Assembly: GCF_011762005.1 (NCBI RefSeq)
Contig: NZ_JAASQU010000001.1
Location: 923,974-987,973 of the forward strand
Direction: 5' to 3'
Source of the DNA: Qipengyuania flava
GTDB lineage: Bacteria > Pseudomonadota > Alphaproteobacteria > Sphingomonadales > Sphingomonadaceae
DNA: 64,000 bases
Numbering within the stretch: the first letter of the stretch is position 1; every line of letters starts with the position of its first letter. A program made the translations under genes and the position numbers. A model generated the notes under the pieces. It was not told the DNA's origin. It did not search any database and saw only the letters and a list, made by a program, of their open reading frames with translations. Positions 9,130 through 19,351 of this stretch are shown here, piece by piece.

Positions 9130-10281
9130 TCAGGCAGGCTCCAGCATACGCATTGCGAGGGTGCGGGCGTCTTCGTCCACCCGCAACACATCTTCGAGCG
9201 TTTGCGGGGGCGACGGCAAGTCACCCTGGTTGAGGACATCCTCCACCAATAGCGCGATCCGGCTGAACGGGATCTTACGGTCGAGAAAGGCCGCCACGGC
9301 AATTTCATTGGCGGCGTTGAGCACTGCGGGAGCCGCCCCGCCCGCTTCGGCGGCCTCGCGTGCAAGGCGCGTGGCGGGAAAGCGCACTTCGTCGGGGGCG
9401 AAGAAGCTCATTTCGCCGATCGTGGGAAGATCGAGCGGCGCCATCGGCGTATCCATGCGCGCGGGCCACGCGAGGCATGAAGCGATCGGCACGCGCATGT
9501 CCGAGGGACCAAGCTGCGCCAGGGTCGAGCCGTCGCGATATTCGACCATCGAATGGATCACGCTCTGCGGATGCACCACGATACGGATGCGATCCAGACC
9601 GACCGGGAACAGGTGATGCGCCTCGATCAGTTCGAGGCCCTTGTTGAACATGCTCGCACTGTCCACGCTGATCTTCGCGCCCATGTCCCAGTTGGGATGC
9701 GCGATCGCCTGTTCGGGTGTGACCGCCGACAGATCCTCGACCAGGCGCAGCGGGCCACCGCTAGCGGTCAGGGTAATTGAGCGGACGTCGGCCAGTTCGC
9801 CACCCTGCAGGCACTGGAAGATCGCATTGTGCTCGCTGTCGACGGGGAGAAGCGTGGCGCCATGCCGGTCGACCGCCGCGGTCATCACATCGCCCGCGGA
9901 AACCAGCGCCTCCTTGTTGGCGAGAGCGATCGTGCCGCCTTGTTCGATCGCTGCCATCACCGGGCCGAGCCCCGCGCATCCGACAATCGCCGCCACGGTC
10001 ATGTCGACCGGGCGCGCGGCGGCTTCGCAGAGCGCACTGCGCCCCGCGGCGGCTTCGATCCCGCTGCCCGAAAGCGCATCACGCAGATCGTCCAGGTGAC
10101 GCTCGTCCGCTACGACCGCGACCTCGGCCGCGAATTCGCGCGCGGCATCCGCCAATGCAGCGACATTGGAATTGGCGGTAAGCGCAACGACGTTCCAGTC
10201 CGCGCGATTGCGCCGGACGAGATCGAGCGTCTGCTCTCCCACCGAACCGGTCGCGCCGAAAATCGACAGACTGCGGCTCAT
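9130..10281 (-). CDS. dxr: 1-deoxy-D-xylulose-5-phosphate reductoisomerase
   Basis: A 383-residue enzyme of the MEP isoprenoid pathway that converts DXP to MEP with NADPH. The Rossmann motif GATGSVG is at residues 9-15. The metal and substrate segments VDSEHNAIFQ and SASMFNKGLELIEAH are both intact, as is PNWDMG. It overlaps cdsA by four bases and precedes rseP by three, so the group uppS-cdsA-dxr-rseP is tightly packed and supplies lipid carriers and envelope functions together. Confidence 0.97.
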   Translation of the reverse strand: MSRSLSIFGATGSVGEQTLDLVRRNRADWNVVALTANSNVAALADAAREFAAEVAVVADERHLDDLRDALSGSGIEAAAGRSALCEAAARPVDMTVAAIVGCAGLGPVMAAIEQGGTIALANKEALVSAGDVMTAAVDRHGATLLPVDSEHNAIFQCLQGGELADVRSITLTASGGPLRLVEDLSAVTPEQAIAHPNWDMGAKISVDSASMFNKGLELIEAHHLFPVGLDRIRIVVHPQSVIHSMVEYRDGSTLAQLGPSDMRVPIASCLAWPARMDTPMAPLDLPTIGEMSFFAPDEVRFPATRLAREAAEAGGAAPAVLNAANEIAVAAFLDRKIPFSRIALLVEDVLNQGDLPSPPQTLEDVLRVDEDARTLAMRMLEPA

Positions 10282-10991
10282 CGGACACCCGCCAGCAGCG
10301 CACCAGCCAGCAGCACGACCGGGATCATCCCGTCGGTCCGGTCGAAGACCCCGCCGTGGCCGGGAATCAGTTTCGAACTGTCCTTCACCCCCGCCTTGCG
10401 CTTGAGCCAGCTTTCAAGAAAGTCGCCCGCCTGCGCAGCCACTGCGGTCAGCGCCCCCACGCCAAGGATCAGTGCAGCGCTGGTGTTTTCGATCGGTGCG
10501 GCAAGCTCGTCAGGCAAGGCACGCGGGCCCAATTGCAACCACGCTGCAATCCAGACAGTTGCCCCTACAATTCCGCCCAGCAGCCCCGCCCACGTCTTGG
10601 ATGGGCTGATCGCAGGCGCGATCTTGGGTCCGCCCAGAGTCCGTCCGAAGAAATAGGCGAAAGTGTCGACGCAGATCACCACGCCGACAACGCCCACCAC
10701 GACCGGCAACGGGAAGAGGGCAAGCAGATATCCTGCCAGCCCGATATAGACCGTTCCCGCCAGCAATGCCGCGAAGCGGTAGGGGATATTGGTGGTCGCC
10801 TTGACCACCAGAAGCACGAATTCGACCAGAGTGGCCAGCACCACGGCGAGGACGAACCAGCCGAACCAGGGATCGCCAGCGACGAGCGCGCCCCCCGCCA
10901 GCGCGACCATTACCATCGCGGAAAGCACGCGCACGGGCAGATCGGCGTTCTTGCGTGCGGGCGATTCTGCGACTTTGTCAGCGTCCGCCAA
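10278..10991 (-). CDS. cdsA: Phosphatidate cytidylyltransferase CdsA
   Basis: A 237-residue multispan membrane enzyme that makes CDP-diacylglycerol from phosphatidate and CTP. The family signature is present at the C-terminus: SWLKRKAGVKD followed by IPGHGGVFDRTDG. The assigned start is a TTG overlapping the uppS stop region by 14 bp; GTG codons a little downstream are alternatives, and the N-terminal 20 residues are poorly conserved. The product feeds pssA, which is also in this window. Confidence 0.92.
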   Translation of the reverse strand: MADADKVAESPARKNADLPVRVLSAMVMVALAGGALVAGDPWFGWFVLAVVLATLVEFVLLVVKATTNIPYRFAALLAGTVYIGLAGYLLALFPLPVVVGVVGVVICVDTFAYFFGRTLGGPKIAPAISPSKTWAGLLGGIVGATVWIAAWLQLGPRALPDELAAPIENTSAALILGVGALTAVAAQAGDFLESWLKRKAGVKDSSKLIPGHGGVFDRTDGMIPVVLLAGALLAGVR

Positions 10992-11661
10992 AGCGCCTCT
11001 CCCTCTCGGCGTACTCGGCCAGCGCCTGCTTCAGGTGATCGGGCGTAAAATCCGGCCAGAGGACGTCGAGGAACAGCATTTCCGCATACGCCGCCTGCCA
11101 CAAGAGAAAATTGGACAGGCGCACCTCGCCGCTGGTGCGGATCAGCAGGTCGAGCGGCGGCATTTCCGCACTGAACAGGTGCCGTTCGATTGCCTGCTCA
11201 TCGATCTCGCCCTCCGCGGCTGCCTTGCGGGCGGCGTGCACGATTTCCGCATGCGCTCCATAATTGAGCGCCACTGCCAGCGTGCGCGTCCCCTTGGCGG
11301 TCTGCGCGATCGCGTCCTCGAGCATGGCGACGATATCCGGCGCGAGCGCGCGCCAGTCGCCCAGAATATGCAGCCGGACATCGTTGGCGATGAATTCGGG
11401 CAGATCCGATTTGATGAACTTGCGCATCAGGTTCATCAAATCGTCGACTTCCTCCTCGGGTCGCTTCCAGTTCTCCGAACTGAATGCATAGAGCGTGAGA
11501 CACTCGATCGGCGTATCCTTGAGGCTGCGCACCAGTTCGCGCACCGCCTCGACTCCCTTCCGATGGCCCATGGCGCGAGGAAGGTGGCGGCGCTTGGCCC
11601 AGCGACCATTGCCATCCATGATGATGGCGACGTGTCGTGCGACTTTGTCGGGAGTGGTCAC
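10978..11661 (-). CDS. uppS: Isoprenyl transferase (undecaprenyl diphosphate synthase)
   Basis: A cis-prenyltransferase making the C55 lipid carrier for cell-wall synthesis. From the GTG at 11661 it is 227 residues, with the catalytic P-loop aspartate at D16 in MDGNGRWA and the C-terminal diphosphate-binding segment RTSGEVRLSNFLLWQ. A longer reading (start 11814) adds 51 residues that overlap frr and look unlike the family. The GTG is therefore preferred, with GGAT about 10 nt upstream. The start is uncertain; the family call is secure. Confidence 0.92.
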   Translation of the reverse strand: MTTPDKVARHVAIIMDGNGRWAKRRHLPRAMGHRKGVEAVRELVRSLKDTPIECLTLYAFSSENWKRPEEEVDDLMNLMRKFIKSDLPEFIANDVRLHILGDWRALAPDIVAMLEDAIAQTAKGTRTLAVALNYGAHAEIVHAARKAAAEGEIDEQAIERHLFSAEMPPLDLLIRTSGEVRLSNFLLWQAAYAEMLFLDVLWPDFTPDHLKQALAEYAERERRFGGR

Positions 11662-11755
11662 GAGATGATCCAAATCTGGCCGGCGCGGTCCGGACACGCG
11701 GGAATAACCGACGTCCGAGCGCGCTCGCGGCGAACACAGTTGCGGCGTGGACCGC

Positions 11756-12313
11756 TCACTGCGTGAGAATTTCCTTTTCCTTCTGCGCTGCGGCGGTGTC
11801 GCAATCGGCGACATATTTGTCGGTCAGCTTCTGGACCTCGTCCTCGCCGCGCTTGCGCTCGTCTTCGGAGATTTCCTTTTTCTTCTCGTCGTCCTTGAGC
11901 GCTTCCATCCCGTCGCGGCGGACGTTGCGGATCGCGATCTTGGCCTGCTCGGCATACTGACCGGCGAGCTTGGCAAGTTCCTTGCGACGTTCCTCGGTCA
12001 GATCGGGCATCGGCAGACGCACGTTCTGGCCATCGACCATCGGGTTGAGCCCGAGATTTGCCTTGGCGATGCCCTTCTCTACCGCGGTGACATTGGCCTT
12101 GTCCCAGACCTGCACGCTGAGCATGCGGGGTTCGGGCGCGCTGACCGTTGCCACCTGATTGAGCGGCATCATCGAACCATACACTTCGACCATTACCGGA
12201 TCGAGCAGGCTGGTGTTGGCGCGCCCGGTGCGCAGCCCGGCGAGATCGCTCTTGAGGCTGTCGACCGCCCCGTTCATGCGGCGCTCGATATCGGCTTTGT
12301 CGTACTTGGCCAT
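11756..12313 (-). CDS. frr: Ribosome recycling factor
   Basis: A 185-residue protein that splits post-termination ribosomes with EF-G. It matches RRF over its whole length, including [16 protein letters not shown] near the N-terminus and the C-terminal segment with RKEL, IRNVRRD and VQKLTDKYV. It lies 22 nt downstream of pyrH in the conserved rpsB-tsf-pyrH-frr order. Confidence 0.97.
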   Translation of the reverse strand: MAKYDKADIERRMNGAVDSLKSDLAGLRTGRANTSLLDPVMVEVYGSMMPLNQVATVSAPEPRMLSVQVWDKANVTAVEKGIAKANLGLNPMVDGQNVRLPMPDLTEERRKELAKLAGQYAEQAKIAIRNVRRDGMEALKDDEKKKEISEDERKRGEDEVQKLTDKYVADCDTAAAQKEKEILTQ

Positions 12314-12335
12314 GGCGGCTTCCTCTACTGTTCGC

Positions 12336-13052
12336 TCAGTTCTTGACGATCGTCTGCACGCCCTCGCCGCTCAGCACGCGGGCGAGATTGCCCTTCTCGC
12401 GGATCGAGAAGACGACGATCGGAATGTTGTTGTCGCGGCACAGCGCGACCGCGCTGGCATCCATGACCTTGAGGTCGTCGGCCAGCACCTTGCCATAGCT
12501 CACCGTTTCGAAACGGGTGGCTCCGGCATTCTTCTTGGGATCGCTGTCATAGACGCCATCGACGCTGGTGCCCTTCAGTAGCGCGTCGCAATTCATTTCG
12601 GCGGCACGCAATGCGGCACCGCTGTCGGTGGTGAAATAGGGGGCGCCCACGCCTGCGGCGAAGATCACGATCCGGCCCTTTTCCAGATGGCGTTCGGCAC
12701 GGCGGCGGATAACCGGTTCGCATACCTGATCCATCTGCACCGCGCTCTGCACGCGCGTCTGCACGCCAAGCTGTTCGAGCGCGCTCTGCATTGCCAGTGC
12801 GTTCATTACCGTCGCCAGCATGCCCATGTAGTCGGCCTGCGCGCGGTCCATTCCCTGCGCCGCGCCGGCCATGCCGCGAAAGATGTTGCCGCCCCCGATA
12901 ACCAGGCAGATTTCGAGCCCGGTTTCCTTGGCCGTCTTCACTTCCTTCGCCAGTTCCATGACGAATGCGGGATCGATGCCGAACTGCTGGTCGCCCATCA
13001 GCACCTCGCCCGAGAGCTTCAGGAGGACACGTTTCATCGTCGATAGGGGCAT
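12336..13052 (-). CDS. pyrH: UMP kinase
   Basis: A 238-residue amino-acid-kinase-fold enzyme that phosphorylates UMP to UDP. The phosphate-binding segment [11 protein letters not shown] and the glycine loop [10 protein letters not shown] are present, with the UMP-contact region [12 protein letters not shown]. An internal ATG five codons in (MKRVLLK) is an alternative start. It is separated from tsf by an unusually long 340-bp gap, so it may have its own promoter. Confidence 0.97.
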   Translation of the reverse strand: MPLSTMKRVLLKLSGEVLMGDQQFGIDPAFVMELAKEVKTAKETGLEICLVIGGGNIFRGMAGAAQGMDRAQADYMGMLATVMNALAMQSALEQLGVQTRVQSAVQMDQVCEPVIRRRAERHLEKGRIVIFAAGVGAPYFTTDSGAALRAAEMNCDALLKGTSVDGVYDSDPKKNAGATRFETVSYGKVLADDLKVMDASAVALCRDNNIPIVVFSIREKGNLARVLSGEGVQTIVKN

Positions 13053-13392
13053 GGGTTCTCGCTAAGCAGAAGTTTGCGCGGCCTTAGAGCGCCTTGGCCG
13101 CGCTGCCAAGTGGGCCAACCGCGAAGCGCTGCGAGTCGCGGGACGCTTCGCGCGCAAACGAGTTCGCAGAACGGTCGGCCGCGTCACGAACTCGGCAGCC
13201 CATCGCGACCATTGGAACCATAACCCGCCAACACTGCGCAATGCTCCGAATCGCGATACATACGAAAACGGCCGCCGAACCGAAGTCCGACGACCGCTCC
13301 CGAATACAAGCGACCCGTAAAAAAGACGGGCCCACGTAATAGCTCATAGATTAGGCTGTAGTTCCAGCCCCTTGCTACGAACCGTTCACAAT
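13053..13392. other. 340-bp non-coding gap between tsf and pyrH
   Basis: Short ORFs on both strands here look like background and match nothing I recognise. A small hairpin with a T-rich loop on the minus strand (CCCGT-CTTTTTT-ACGGG, near 13315-13334) is the only structure seen; because the T-run is in the loop it is not a standard terminator. A pyrH promoter is likely to lie here but I cannot identify boxes with confidence. Confidence 0.4.
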
Positions 13393-14319
13393 TTACCCCG
13401 CGACGGCGGCAGCGACTTCTGCAGCGAAGTCGGCTTCTTCCTTCTCGATGCCTTCGCCAAGCTGAAAGCGGACGTAATCGACCAGTTCGACCTTCGCGCC
13501 GGCTTCCTTGCCTGCTGCTTCGACGACCTGCGCGATGGGGGTCTTGTTATCCATCACGAAGACCTGGCTAAGCAGCGCGTTTTCCTTGGCGTACTTCGCG
13601 ATCGCGCCTTCGACCATCTTTTCCTGGACGTTCTCGGGCTTGCCGCTTTCGGCAGCTTTTTCCTTCGCGATCGCACGCTCGCGCTCGATCACGTCGGCAT
13701 CGAGGCCTTCTGCGGTCAGCGCCTGCGGGAAAGCTGCAGCGATGTGCATGGCCAGCTTCTTGCCCAGTTCCTCGAGCTTGGCGGCATCGCCTTCGCTTTC
13801 GAGCGCGACGAGCACGCCGATCTTGCCGAGGTCCGGCGACACGGCATTGTGCACGTAGGGCACGATCACGCCATTGGTGACCGAAACGGTCTTCATGCGG
13901 CGAACCTGCTGATTCTCACCGATGGTCGCGACGTTGTCGGTCAGCTTGTCGGCGACGGTGCCACCGTCGGGATAGGCCGAGGCCTTGAGCGCTTCGACGT
14001 CGTCCGACGAGGTGCCGAGAGCGACCTGCGTGGTCTTGCGAACGAAGTCCTGGAACTTGTCGTTCTTGGCGACGAAGTCGGTTTCCGAGTTCACTTCGAC
14101 GGCAACGCCCTTGGTCCCTTCGACGGCCACGCCGACGAGGCCTTCGGCCGCGGTACGGCTCGACTTCTTCTGGGCGGTGGCGAGGCCCTTGGCGCGCAGT
14201 GCGTCGACCGCGGCTTCGATATCGCCATTGGCGCCTTCGAGGGCCTTCTTGGCGTCCATCATGCCTGCGCCGGTCTTCTCGCGCAGAGCCTTTACGTCAG
14301 CAGCAGTGAATGCAGCCAT
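13393..14319 (-). CDS. tsf: Translation elongation factor Ts
   Basis: A 308-residue nucleotide-exchange factor for EF-Tu. The N-terminal UBA-like domain contains the signature [16 protein letters not shown], and the core has ETDFVAKND. The ATG reading [13 protein letters not shown] is preceded by AAGGA at good spacing; an in-frame start 11 codons upstream is rejected on that basis. It follows rpsB after 110 nt containing a strong hairpin (ACGGGCGC/GCGCCCGT near 14397-14418), possibly an attenuator or processing site. Confidence 0.96.
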   Translation of the reverse strand: MAAFTAADVKALREKTGAGMMDAKKALEGANGDIEAAVDALRAKGLATAQKKSSRTAAEGLVGVAVEGTKGVAVEVNSETDFVAKNDKFQDFVRKTTQVALGTSSDDVEALKASAYPDGGTVADKLTDNVATIGENQQVRRMKTVSVTNGVIVPYVHNAVSPDLGKIGVLVALESEGDAAKLEELGKKLAMHIAAAFPQALTAEGLDADVIERERAIAKEKAAESGKPENVQEKMVEGAIAKYAKENALLSQVFVMDNKTPIAQVVEAAGKEAGAKVELVDYVRFQLGEGIEKEEADFAAEVAAAVAG

Positions 14320-14429
14320 GGTCTTTTCCTTCTTGAAATGATGTGCGGGCACCGGGCCAGCTGGGGAGCGGCCCGGCGCGTAACTCCGCTATGTGACGGG
14401 CGCATGATGGCGCCCGTTCACTGGAGGGC

Positions 14430-15182
<753 letters not shown>

Positions 15183-15414
15183 AATCATATTCCTTTCCGG
15201 TTATGCCTCTGGAAAGCTGGAACCCGAATGCGGTCATGTCCTGCGGCGGGCACCGGTATGTGCGCCTTCCATGTGGATTTGCCCGCGTGGAACCGGTCGG
15301 GAATCGACCCATTCGCTGCGGACCGCGCGCCCTTAGCGCTGTTTGTCGGCCGAATCCAGACTCAATTCATCGCAATAAAATGGATTTCTGGCGCAAAAAG
15401 CGTTTGACAGGCAG

Positions 15415-15429
15415 GAACAAATAGAGAAC
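15415..15429 (+). promoter_or_regulatory. LexA-type SOS box (GAAC-N7-GAAC)
   Basis: GAACAAATAGAGAAC matches the alphaproteobacterial LexA operator GTTC-N7-GTTC read on the other strand. It lies just 3' of a TTGACA hexamer at 15404-15409, where a -10 element would be, and 104 nt before the start of the small membrane protein. About two such matches are expected by chance in a window this size, so the support is positional. Confidence 0.5.
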
Positions 15430-15444
15430 ACAAGTCCCATCGCC

Positions 15445-15472
15445 GGAACGCTCGGTGGCCGAGACGCGTTTT
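15445..15472 (+). promoter_or_regulatory. EcfG-type general stress promoter motif (GGAAC-N17-CGTTTT)
   Basis: GGAAC at 15445-15449 and CGTTTT at 15467-15472 are spaced by 17 nt, matching the -35/-10 consensus of the alphaproteobacterial general stress sigma factor EcfG. The -10 ends 60 nt before the ATG of the small membrane protein at 15533. No other start codon with a ribosome binding site lies between. Confidence 0.5.
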
Positions 15473-15532
15473 CCACAGGACTTTCCCCGGGCTGCCAACA
15501 CCCTTGTCGACACCGGGCTTGGAGATTTCGAA

Positions 15533-15769
15533 ATGTTCGCATTGTTCTTCATCGCGCTTCTTACCGTCATCGGCCTGGCCTCGGTTGCCACGCTTGCAGA
15601 CAGCGGATTGCGCTGGTGGTCGGCGTTCGGTCAGCTGCGGCGCGAACTCAAGGATGGACCGGCGACGCTGCCCGCGCTTCGTCCGGCATATCGCTCCCAC
15701 AATCCGCTGCCTGCGGCTCGCTCGGGCGGCTTGCGCGCCTCGGTGACAGGGGTCAGCCGCGCCGCTTGA
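15533..15769 (+). CDS. Small single-pass membrane protein, possibly stress-induced
   Basis: A 78-residue protein with an N-terminal membrane span (about residues 1-21, FALFFIALLTVIGLASVATL) and a basic, Pro/Ala/Arg-rich tail predicted to be cytoplasmic. The ATG is preceded by GGAG at 8-nt spacing, which supports real translation; a longer in-frame reading starts 26 codons upstream without such a site. It is convergent with pssA and overlaps its end by 17 bp. A LexA-type box and an EcfG-type motif lie upstream. I recognise no family. Its architecture resembles small SOS-induced division inhibitors such as Caulobacter SidA/DidA, but this is only an analogy. Confidence 0.6.
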   Translation: MFALFFIALLTVIGLASVATLADSGLRWWSAFGQLRRELKDGPATLPALRPAYRSHNPLPAARSGGLRASVTGVSRAA

Positions 15770-16565
15770 ACCGCGCGTAACGCAGCAGCGAATACGGCAG
15801 GAGCAGCAGGTACCCGACGCAGATCGCGCTGAGCGTCCACCATGGCTCAACCAGCAAGGCGGCGAACAGCAATCCTACAAAGGCCAGAACCTCGAGCCTG
15901 ATCCCGCGCCGCGGGCGCAGCGACGTCCAGCTCGGCGTGGCCATGTTCGAAATCATGAGCAGCGCAATAGCGGCAAGCCAGATCCCGACGCCGATCGGGT
16001 TGCGGAACTCGTCGAGACCGGTCGCCATCCACAGGTAAAAGGGCGCGAATGCCAGCCCCGCGCCAAGCGGCGCCGGAACACCGGTCAGGAAGCCGAGCGA
16101 TTTGTGCGGCTGGTTCTCGACATCGATCTGCGCGTTGAAGCGCGCCAGGCGCAGCGCACAGCAAATCGCGAACGCCAAGGCGGCGAACCAGCCGAGCCGC
16201 GGTTCGGCGGAGAGCGACCACAGGAACACGATGATTGCCGGAGCCGTGCCGAAGCTGAGCGAATCGGCAAGACTGTCGAGTTCGGCACCGAAGCGCGACT
16301 GCGCCTTGAGCGCCCGTGCGATCCGGCCGTCGATCCCGTCGAGCACGCCGGCGAGGATGACCGCTACCACCGCCGCGCCCCATTGTTCGTCGATTGCGAA
16401 GCGGATACCGGTCAGCCCCGAACAAAGCGCTGCAGCGGTGATCGCGTTGGGGATCATCGCGCGTAGTGTCAGCGCGCGCGTGTGAACCTCTGCCGGTTGT
16501 TCGTCTTCGGTGGCCTTGGGGCCGAGACGCGCGCCGCCGTCGGGAGGAGAGCCGGTGTCGTTCAT
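15753..16565 (-). CDS. pssA: CDP-diacylglycerol--serine O-phosphatidyltransferase
   Basis: A 270-residue membrane enzyme that makes phosphatidylserine. The CDP-alcohol phosphotransferase motif (DxxDGxxAR-x8-GxxxDxxxD) is complete: DGIDGRIAR, then [11 protein letters not shown]. Eight or so membrane spans follow, with a basic C-terminus. It overlaps psd by four bases (ATGA), so decarboxylation to phosphatidylethanolamine is encoded directly upstream in the same operon. Confidence 0.93.
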   Translation of the reverse strand: MNDTGSPPDGGARLGPKATEDEQPAEVHTRALTLRAMIPNAITAAALCSGLTGIRFAIDEQWGAAVVAVILAGVLDGIDGRIARALKAQSRFGAELDSLADSLSFGTAPAIIVFLWSLSAEPRLGWFAALAFAICCALRLARFNAQIDVENQPHKSLGFLTGVPAPLGAGLAFAPFYLWMATGLDEFRNPIGVGIWLAAIALLMISNMATPSWTSLRPRRGIRLEVLAFVGLLFAALLVEPWWTLSAICVGYLLLLPYSLLRYARFKRRG

Positions 16566-17314
16566 TGCGATACGCCTTCGAGCAATTGCTGCGATCCCAC
16601 TTCTGCCAGAACGGTTTCCCCCGCGATGACCTTTTGGCCCAGCAGCACCTTGGGGTCGGTTCCCGCGGGAAGGTACACGTCCACCCGGCTGCCGAAGCGA
16701 ATGAGGCCGACACGCTGGCCAACGCCCAGCATGTCGCCCGGCTTGACGAAAGGCACGATCCGCCGGGCGACAAGCCCGGCGATTTGCGTAAAGCCAAGCT
16801 TGAGCCCGTCGGTGCGTTCGATCAGCACGTGCTGCCGTTCGTTTTCCTCACTTGCCTTGTCGAGGCCCGCGTCTACGAAACTGCCCGGGATGTAGATCAC
16901 CCGGCGTACGGTGCCCGCGATCGGCGAACGGTTGATGTGCACATCGAAGACCGACATGAAGATCGAAATGCGCGTGACCTTGCCCGGCTGAAGTCCGGCA
17001 TGCCCGCTCCCGTCATCCACCACCAGTTCGGACGGAGGTTCGACCTCGGCGATCAATGACACCAGCCCGTCCGCGGGGGAGACGATCAGCCGTTCGTCCT
17101 GCGGCACCACTCGTTCGGGGTCGCGGAAGAAGGCGAAGACGCCCAGCGAAAGCAGCAGAAGCGGCCAGCCGACAATCTCCCAGTCGAGCCCGAGCAGGAA
17201 GATAAGGCTGACGACCACCGTGACGGCGCCGAACTTGCGTCCTTCGGGATGAATCGGGGGCCACGACCAACGCACATCGCCGCGGCCACGATTATCGAGG
17301 AGGTCACCTGCCAT
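16562..17314 (-). CDS. psd: Phosphatidylserine decarboxylase, short form
   Basis: About 250 residues, matching the short PSD-like proenzyme class. It converts phosphatidylserine to phosphatidylethanolamine. Self-cleavage to form the pyruvoyl group should occur at Gly208-Ser209 within [11 protein letters not shown]. Two membrane spans near residues 28-62 precede [10 protein letters not shown]. The ATG beginning MAGDLLDN is preferred over an in-frame GTG three codons earlier. It is coupled to pssA by a four-base overlap. Confidence 0.93.
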   Translation of the reverse strand: MAGDLLDNRGRGDVRWSWPPIHPEGRKFGAVTVVVSLIFLLGLDWEIVGWPLLLLSLGVFAFFRDPERVVPQDERLIVSPADGLVSLIAEVEPPSELVVDDGSGHAGLQPGKVTRISIFMSVFDVHINRSPIAGTVRRVIYIPGSFVDAGLDKASEENERQHVLIERTDGLKLGFTQIAGLVARRIVPFVKPGDMLGVGQRVGLIRFGSRVDVYLPAGTDPKVLLGQKVIAGETVLAEVGSQQLLEGVSQ

Positions 17315-17353
17315 TGCAGACACCTAGTGGGTGCGCTGCCGCCTCACAAGGTA

Positions 17354-18496
17354 TCACGCGACCTTGCGCACGAAGACTGCACCGGCCGAATAACCGGCAC
17401 CGAAGCTGCAGATCAGCCCCGTATCGCCATCGGCAAGATCGCGATTGTGCTTGTGAAAAGCAATGATCGATCCCGCGCTGGACGTGTTAGCATAGGTGTC
17501 GAGCACGGTCGGGCTTTCGTCCGCGCTGGCTTCATGGCCGAGCACTTTTTGGGCGATCAGCCGGTTCATGCCCGCATTCGCCTGGTGCAGCCACAACCGC
17601 CGCAATGCCTGCGGGTCGATACCCAGCCGCTCCGCTTCGGTCACGATCATTTCGGCGACCATCGGCACCACTTCCTTGAAGACCTTGCGGCCTTCCTGAA
17701 CGAACAGCTTGTCGGCTTTGCCCTCGCCTTCGGGCGAGGCACGGTTGAGGAAACCGAAATTGTTGCGGATGTTGTTCGAGAAGACGGTCTTGAGCCGCGT
17801 ACCCAGAATGTCCCAATGCGTGCCGGGCGCGATGGCGGCATCTTCGACCAACACCGCCGTCGCAACATCACCGAAGATGAAATGGCTGTCGCGGTCGCGC
17901 CAGTTGAGATGACCGCTGGTGATTTCCGGGCTGACGACCAGCACGCTCTTCGCGTTGCCCGAACGGATGTAGTCCGCCGCAGTCTGGATACCGAAGGTCG
18001 CCGACGAACACGCGACGTTCATATCGAAGGCGAAACCCTCGATGCCCAGTTCCTGCTGGATCTCGATCGCCATGGCCGGATAGGGGCGCTCCATGTTCGA
18101 CGCGGCGCACAGCACTGCATCGACGTCGGCCACATCGCGCCCGGCCTGCTCCAGCGCCTGGCGCGCAGCCTTCACGCCGATCTCGGCCATGAACGACAAT
18201 TCCTCGTTCGAACGCTCGGGCAGGCGCGGCTCCATCGTGCCCGGATCGAGGATCGGTTCCTTCGCCATCACGTGGCGCGCCTTGATCCCGCTGGCCTTCT
18301 CGATGAATTCGACCGAACTCGGTTGCAGCGCCGCCGTGTCCCCTGCCGCGATCGCATCGGCGTTCTCGGCATTGAACCGTTCGACATAGCGATTGAAGCT
18401 GTCGACGAGCTCTTCGTTGGTGATGGTTTCCGCCGGTGTAAACAGCCCGGTGGAAGAGATGACAGGGCGCCCGGCCAAGGTCTTGTTGTGACTCAT
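17354..18496 (-). CDS. Beta-ketoacyl-ACP synthase III family (FabH-like)
   Basis: A 380-residue thiolase-fold condensing enzyme. The FabH triad is visible: Cys163 (NVACSSATFG), His304 (LHQANAG) and Asn337 (YANTSSAG). It is about 60 residues longer than E. coli FabH (317), with the extra sequence in the N-terminal third (residues 30-100). Similar long forms are annotated as beta-ketoacyl-ACP synthase III in sphingomonads. The acyl specificity is unknown. It lies 40 bp upstream of psd on the same strand and may be co-transcribed with the phospholipid genes. Confidence 0.85.
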   Translation of the reverse strand: MSHNKTLAGRPVISSTGLFTPAETITNEELVDSFNRYVERFNAENADAIAAGDTAALQPSSVEFIEKASGIKARHVMAKEPILDPGTMEPRLPERSNEELSFMAEIGVKAARQALEQAGRDVADVDAVLCAASNMERPYPAMAIEIQQELGIEGFAFDMNVACSSATFGIQTAADYIRSGNAKSVLVVSPEITSGHLNWRDRDSHFIFGDVATAVLVEDAAIAPGTHWDILGTRLKTVFSNNIRNNFGFLNRASPEGEGKADKLFVQEGRKVFKEVVPMVAEMIVTEAERLGIDPQALRRLWLHQANAGMNRLIAQKVLGHEASADESPTVLDTYANTSSAGSIIAFHKHNRDLADGDTGLICSFGAGYSAGAVFVRKVA

Positions 18497-18592
18497 GCTG
18501 GCTGATTAGGCGCGCTCCCCCGTTCCCGCAAGTTCCGCCAAGCCGCCAAACCCCGGCTTGGCAGATCGCGAGGCAGCCCCTAGTCCCGAAGC

Positions 18593-19303
18593 ATGGAACA
18601 TCTCCCGGCCACCCGACCGACGAATTTCTGCGACGCCTGCGCCATTCGCAATCGTGCCATCTGCGCGGATCTCGACGATGATGAAATCGGATTGCTCAAC
18701 GGCATCGGTCGCCGGCGCCAGCTCGAAGCAGGCGAACAACTTATGTGGGAAGGCGACGAGGCGGTCCTCGTCGCCAATGTGATCGACGGCGTGCTCAAGC
18801 TGGCATCGCATTCGGCCGATGGCGGCGAGCAGATCCTCGGGCTCGCCTATCCATCCGACTTTCTCGGTCGCCCGTTCGGCGAAACCGCCCCCTATGGGGT
18901 GGAGGCGCTGACAGAGGCGCAAATCTGCGTATTCGAGCGCAAGGATTTCGACCGCTTCGCCCGCGACCATCCGCGGCTCGAGCACAAATTGCTCGAGCGC
19001 ACGCTGACCGAACTCGACCGTAGCCGCCGGTGGATGATGCTGCTCGGCCGGATGAACGCCGGGCAGAAAGTTGCCAGCTTCCTGCTGGAACTCACGGATC
19101 GCCTGGGGAAGGCAGGCGTTGGCGGCGAAACTTTCGTCACCCTCCCGCTTTCACGACAACAGATGGCCGACGTGCTCGGCCTGACCATCGAAACCGTCAG
19201 CCGCCAGCTTTCGCGCCTGCGCAGCGCCGGCCTGATCGACACCCCCTCGCGCCGGGAGATCGTTTTGCGGGACAGACGAGAGCTCGAAGAACTGGCGGGC
19301 TGA
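18593..19303 (+). CDS. Crp/Fnr-family regulator, FnrL-type oxygen sensor
   Basis: A 236-residue regulator with an N-terminal cysteine cluster C13-x2-C16-x7-C24 and a fourth cysteine, Cys112 (AQICVF), the set that binds an oxygen-labile [4Fe-4S] cluster in Fnr. The cyclic-nucleotide-like beta-roll occupies about 40-140. The HTH around 185-215 contains the recognition helix ETVSRQLSRL, whose E--SR pattern reads TTGAT-N4-ATCAA sites. Expected role: switching respiration under low oxygen. It is divergent from the FabH-like gene. Confidence 0.88.
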   Translation: MEHLPATRPTNFCDACAIRNRAICADLDDDEIGLLNGIGRRRQLEAGEQLMWEGDEAVLVANVIDGVLKLASHSADGGEQILGLAYPSDFLGRPFGETAPYGVEALTEAQICVFERKDFDRFARDHPRLEHKLLERTLTELDRSRRWMMLLGRMNAGQKVASFLLELTDRLGKAGVGGETFVTLPLSRQQMADVLGLTIETVSRQLSRLRSAGLIDTPSRREIVLRDRRELEELAG

Positions 19304-19351
19304 TGACGGCCCGAAATCCGGCGATGCGTTGTGGGATGTAGCGAATGGCGG

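Noticed and set aside
15521..15560. GTTCGCATTGTTC near the start of the small membrane protein, considered as a second LexA box
   Set aside because: The half-sites are only 5 nt apart instead of 7 and lie inside the coding sequence.
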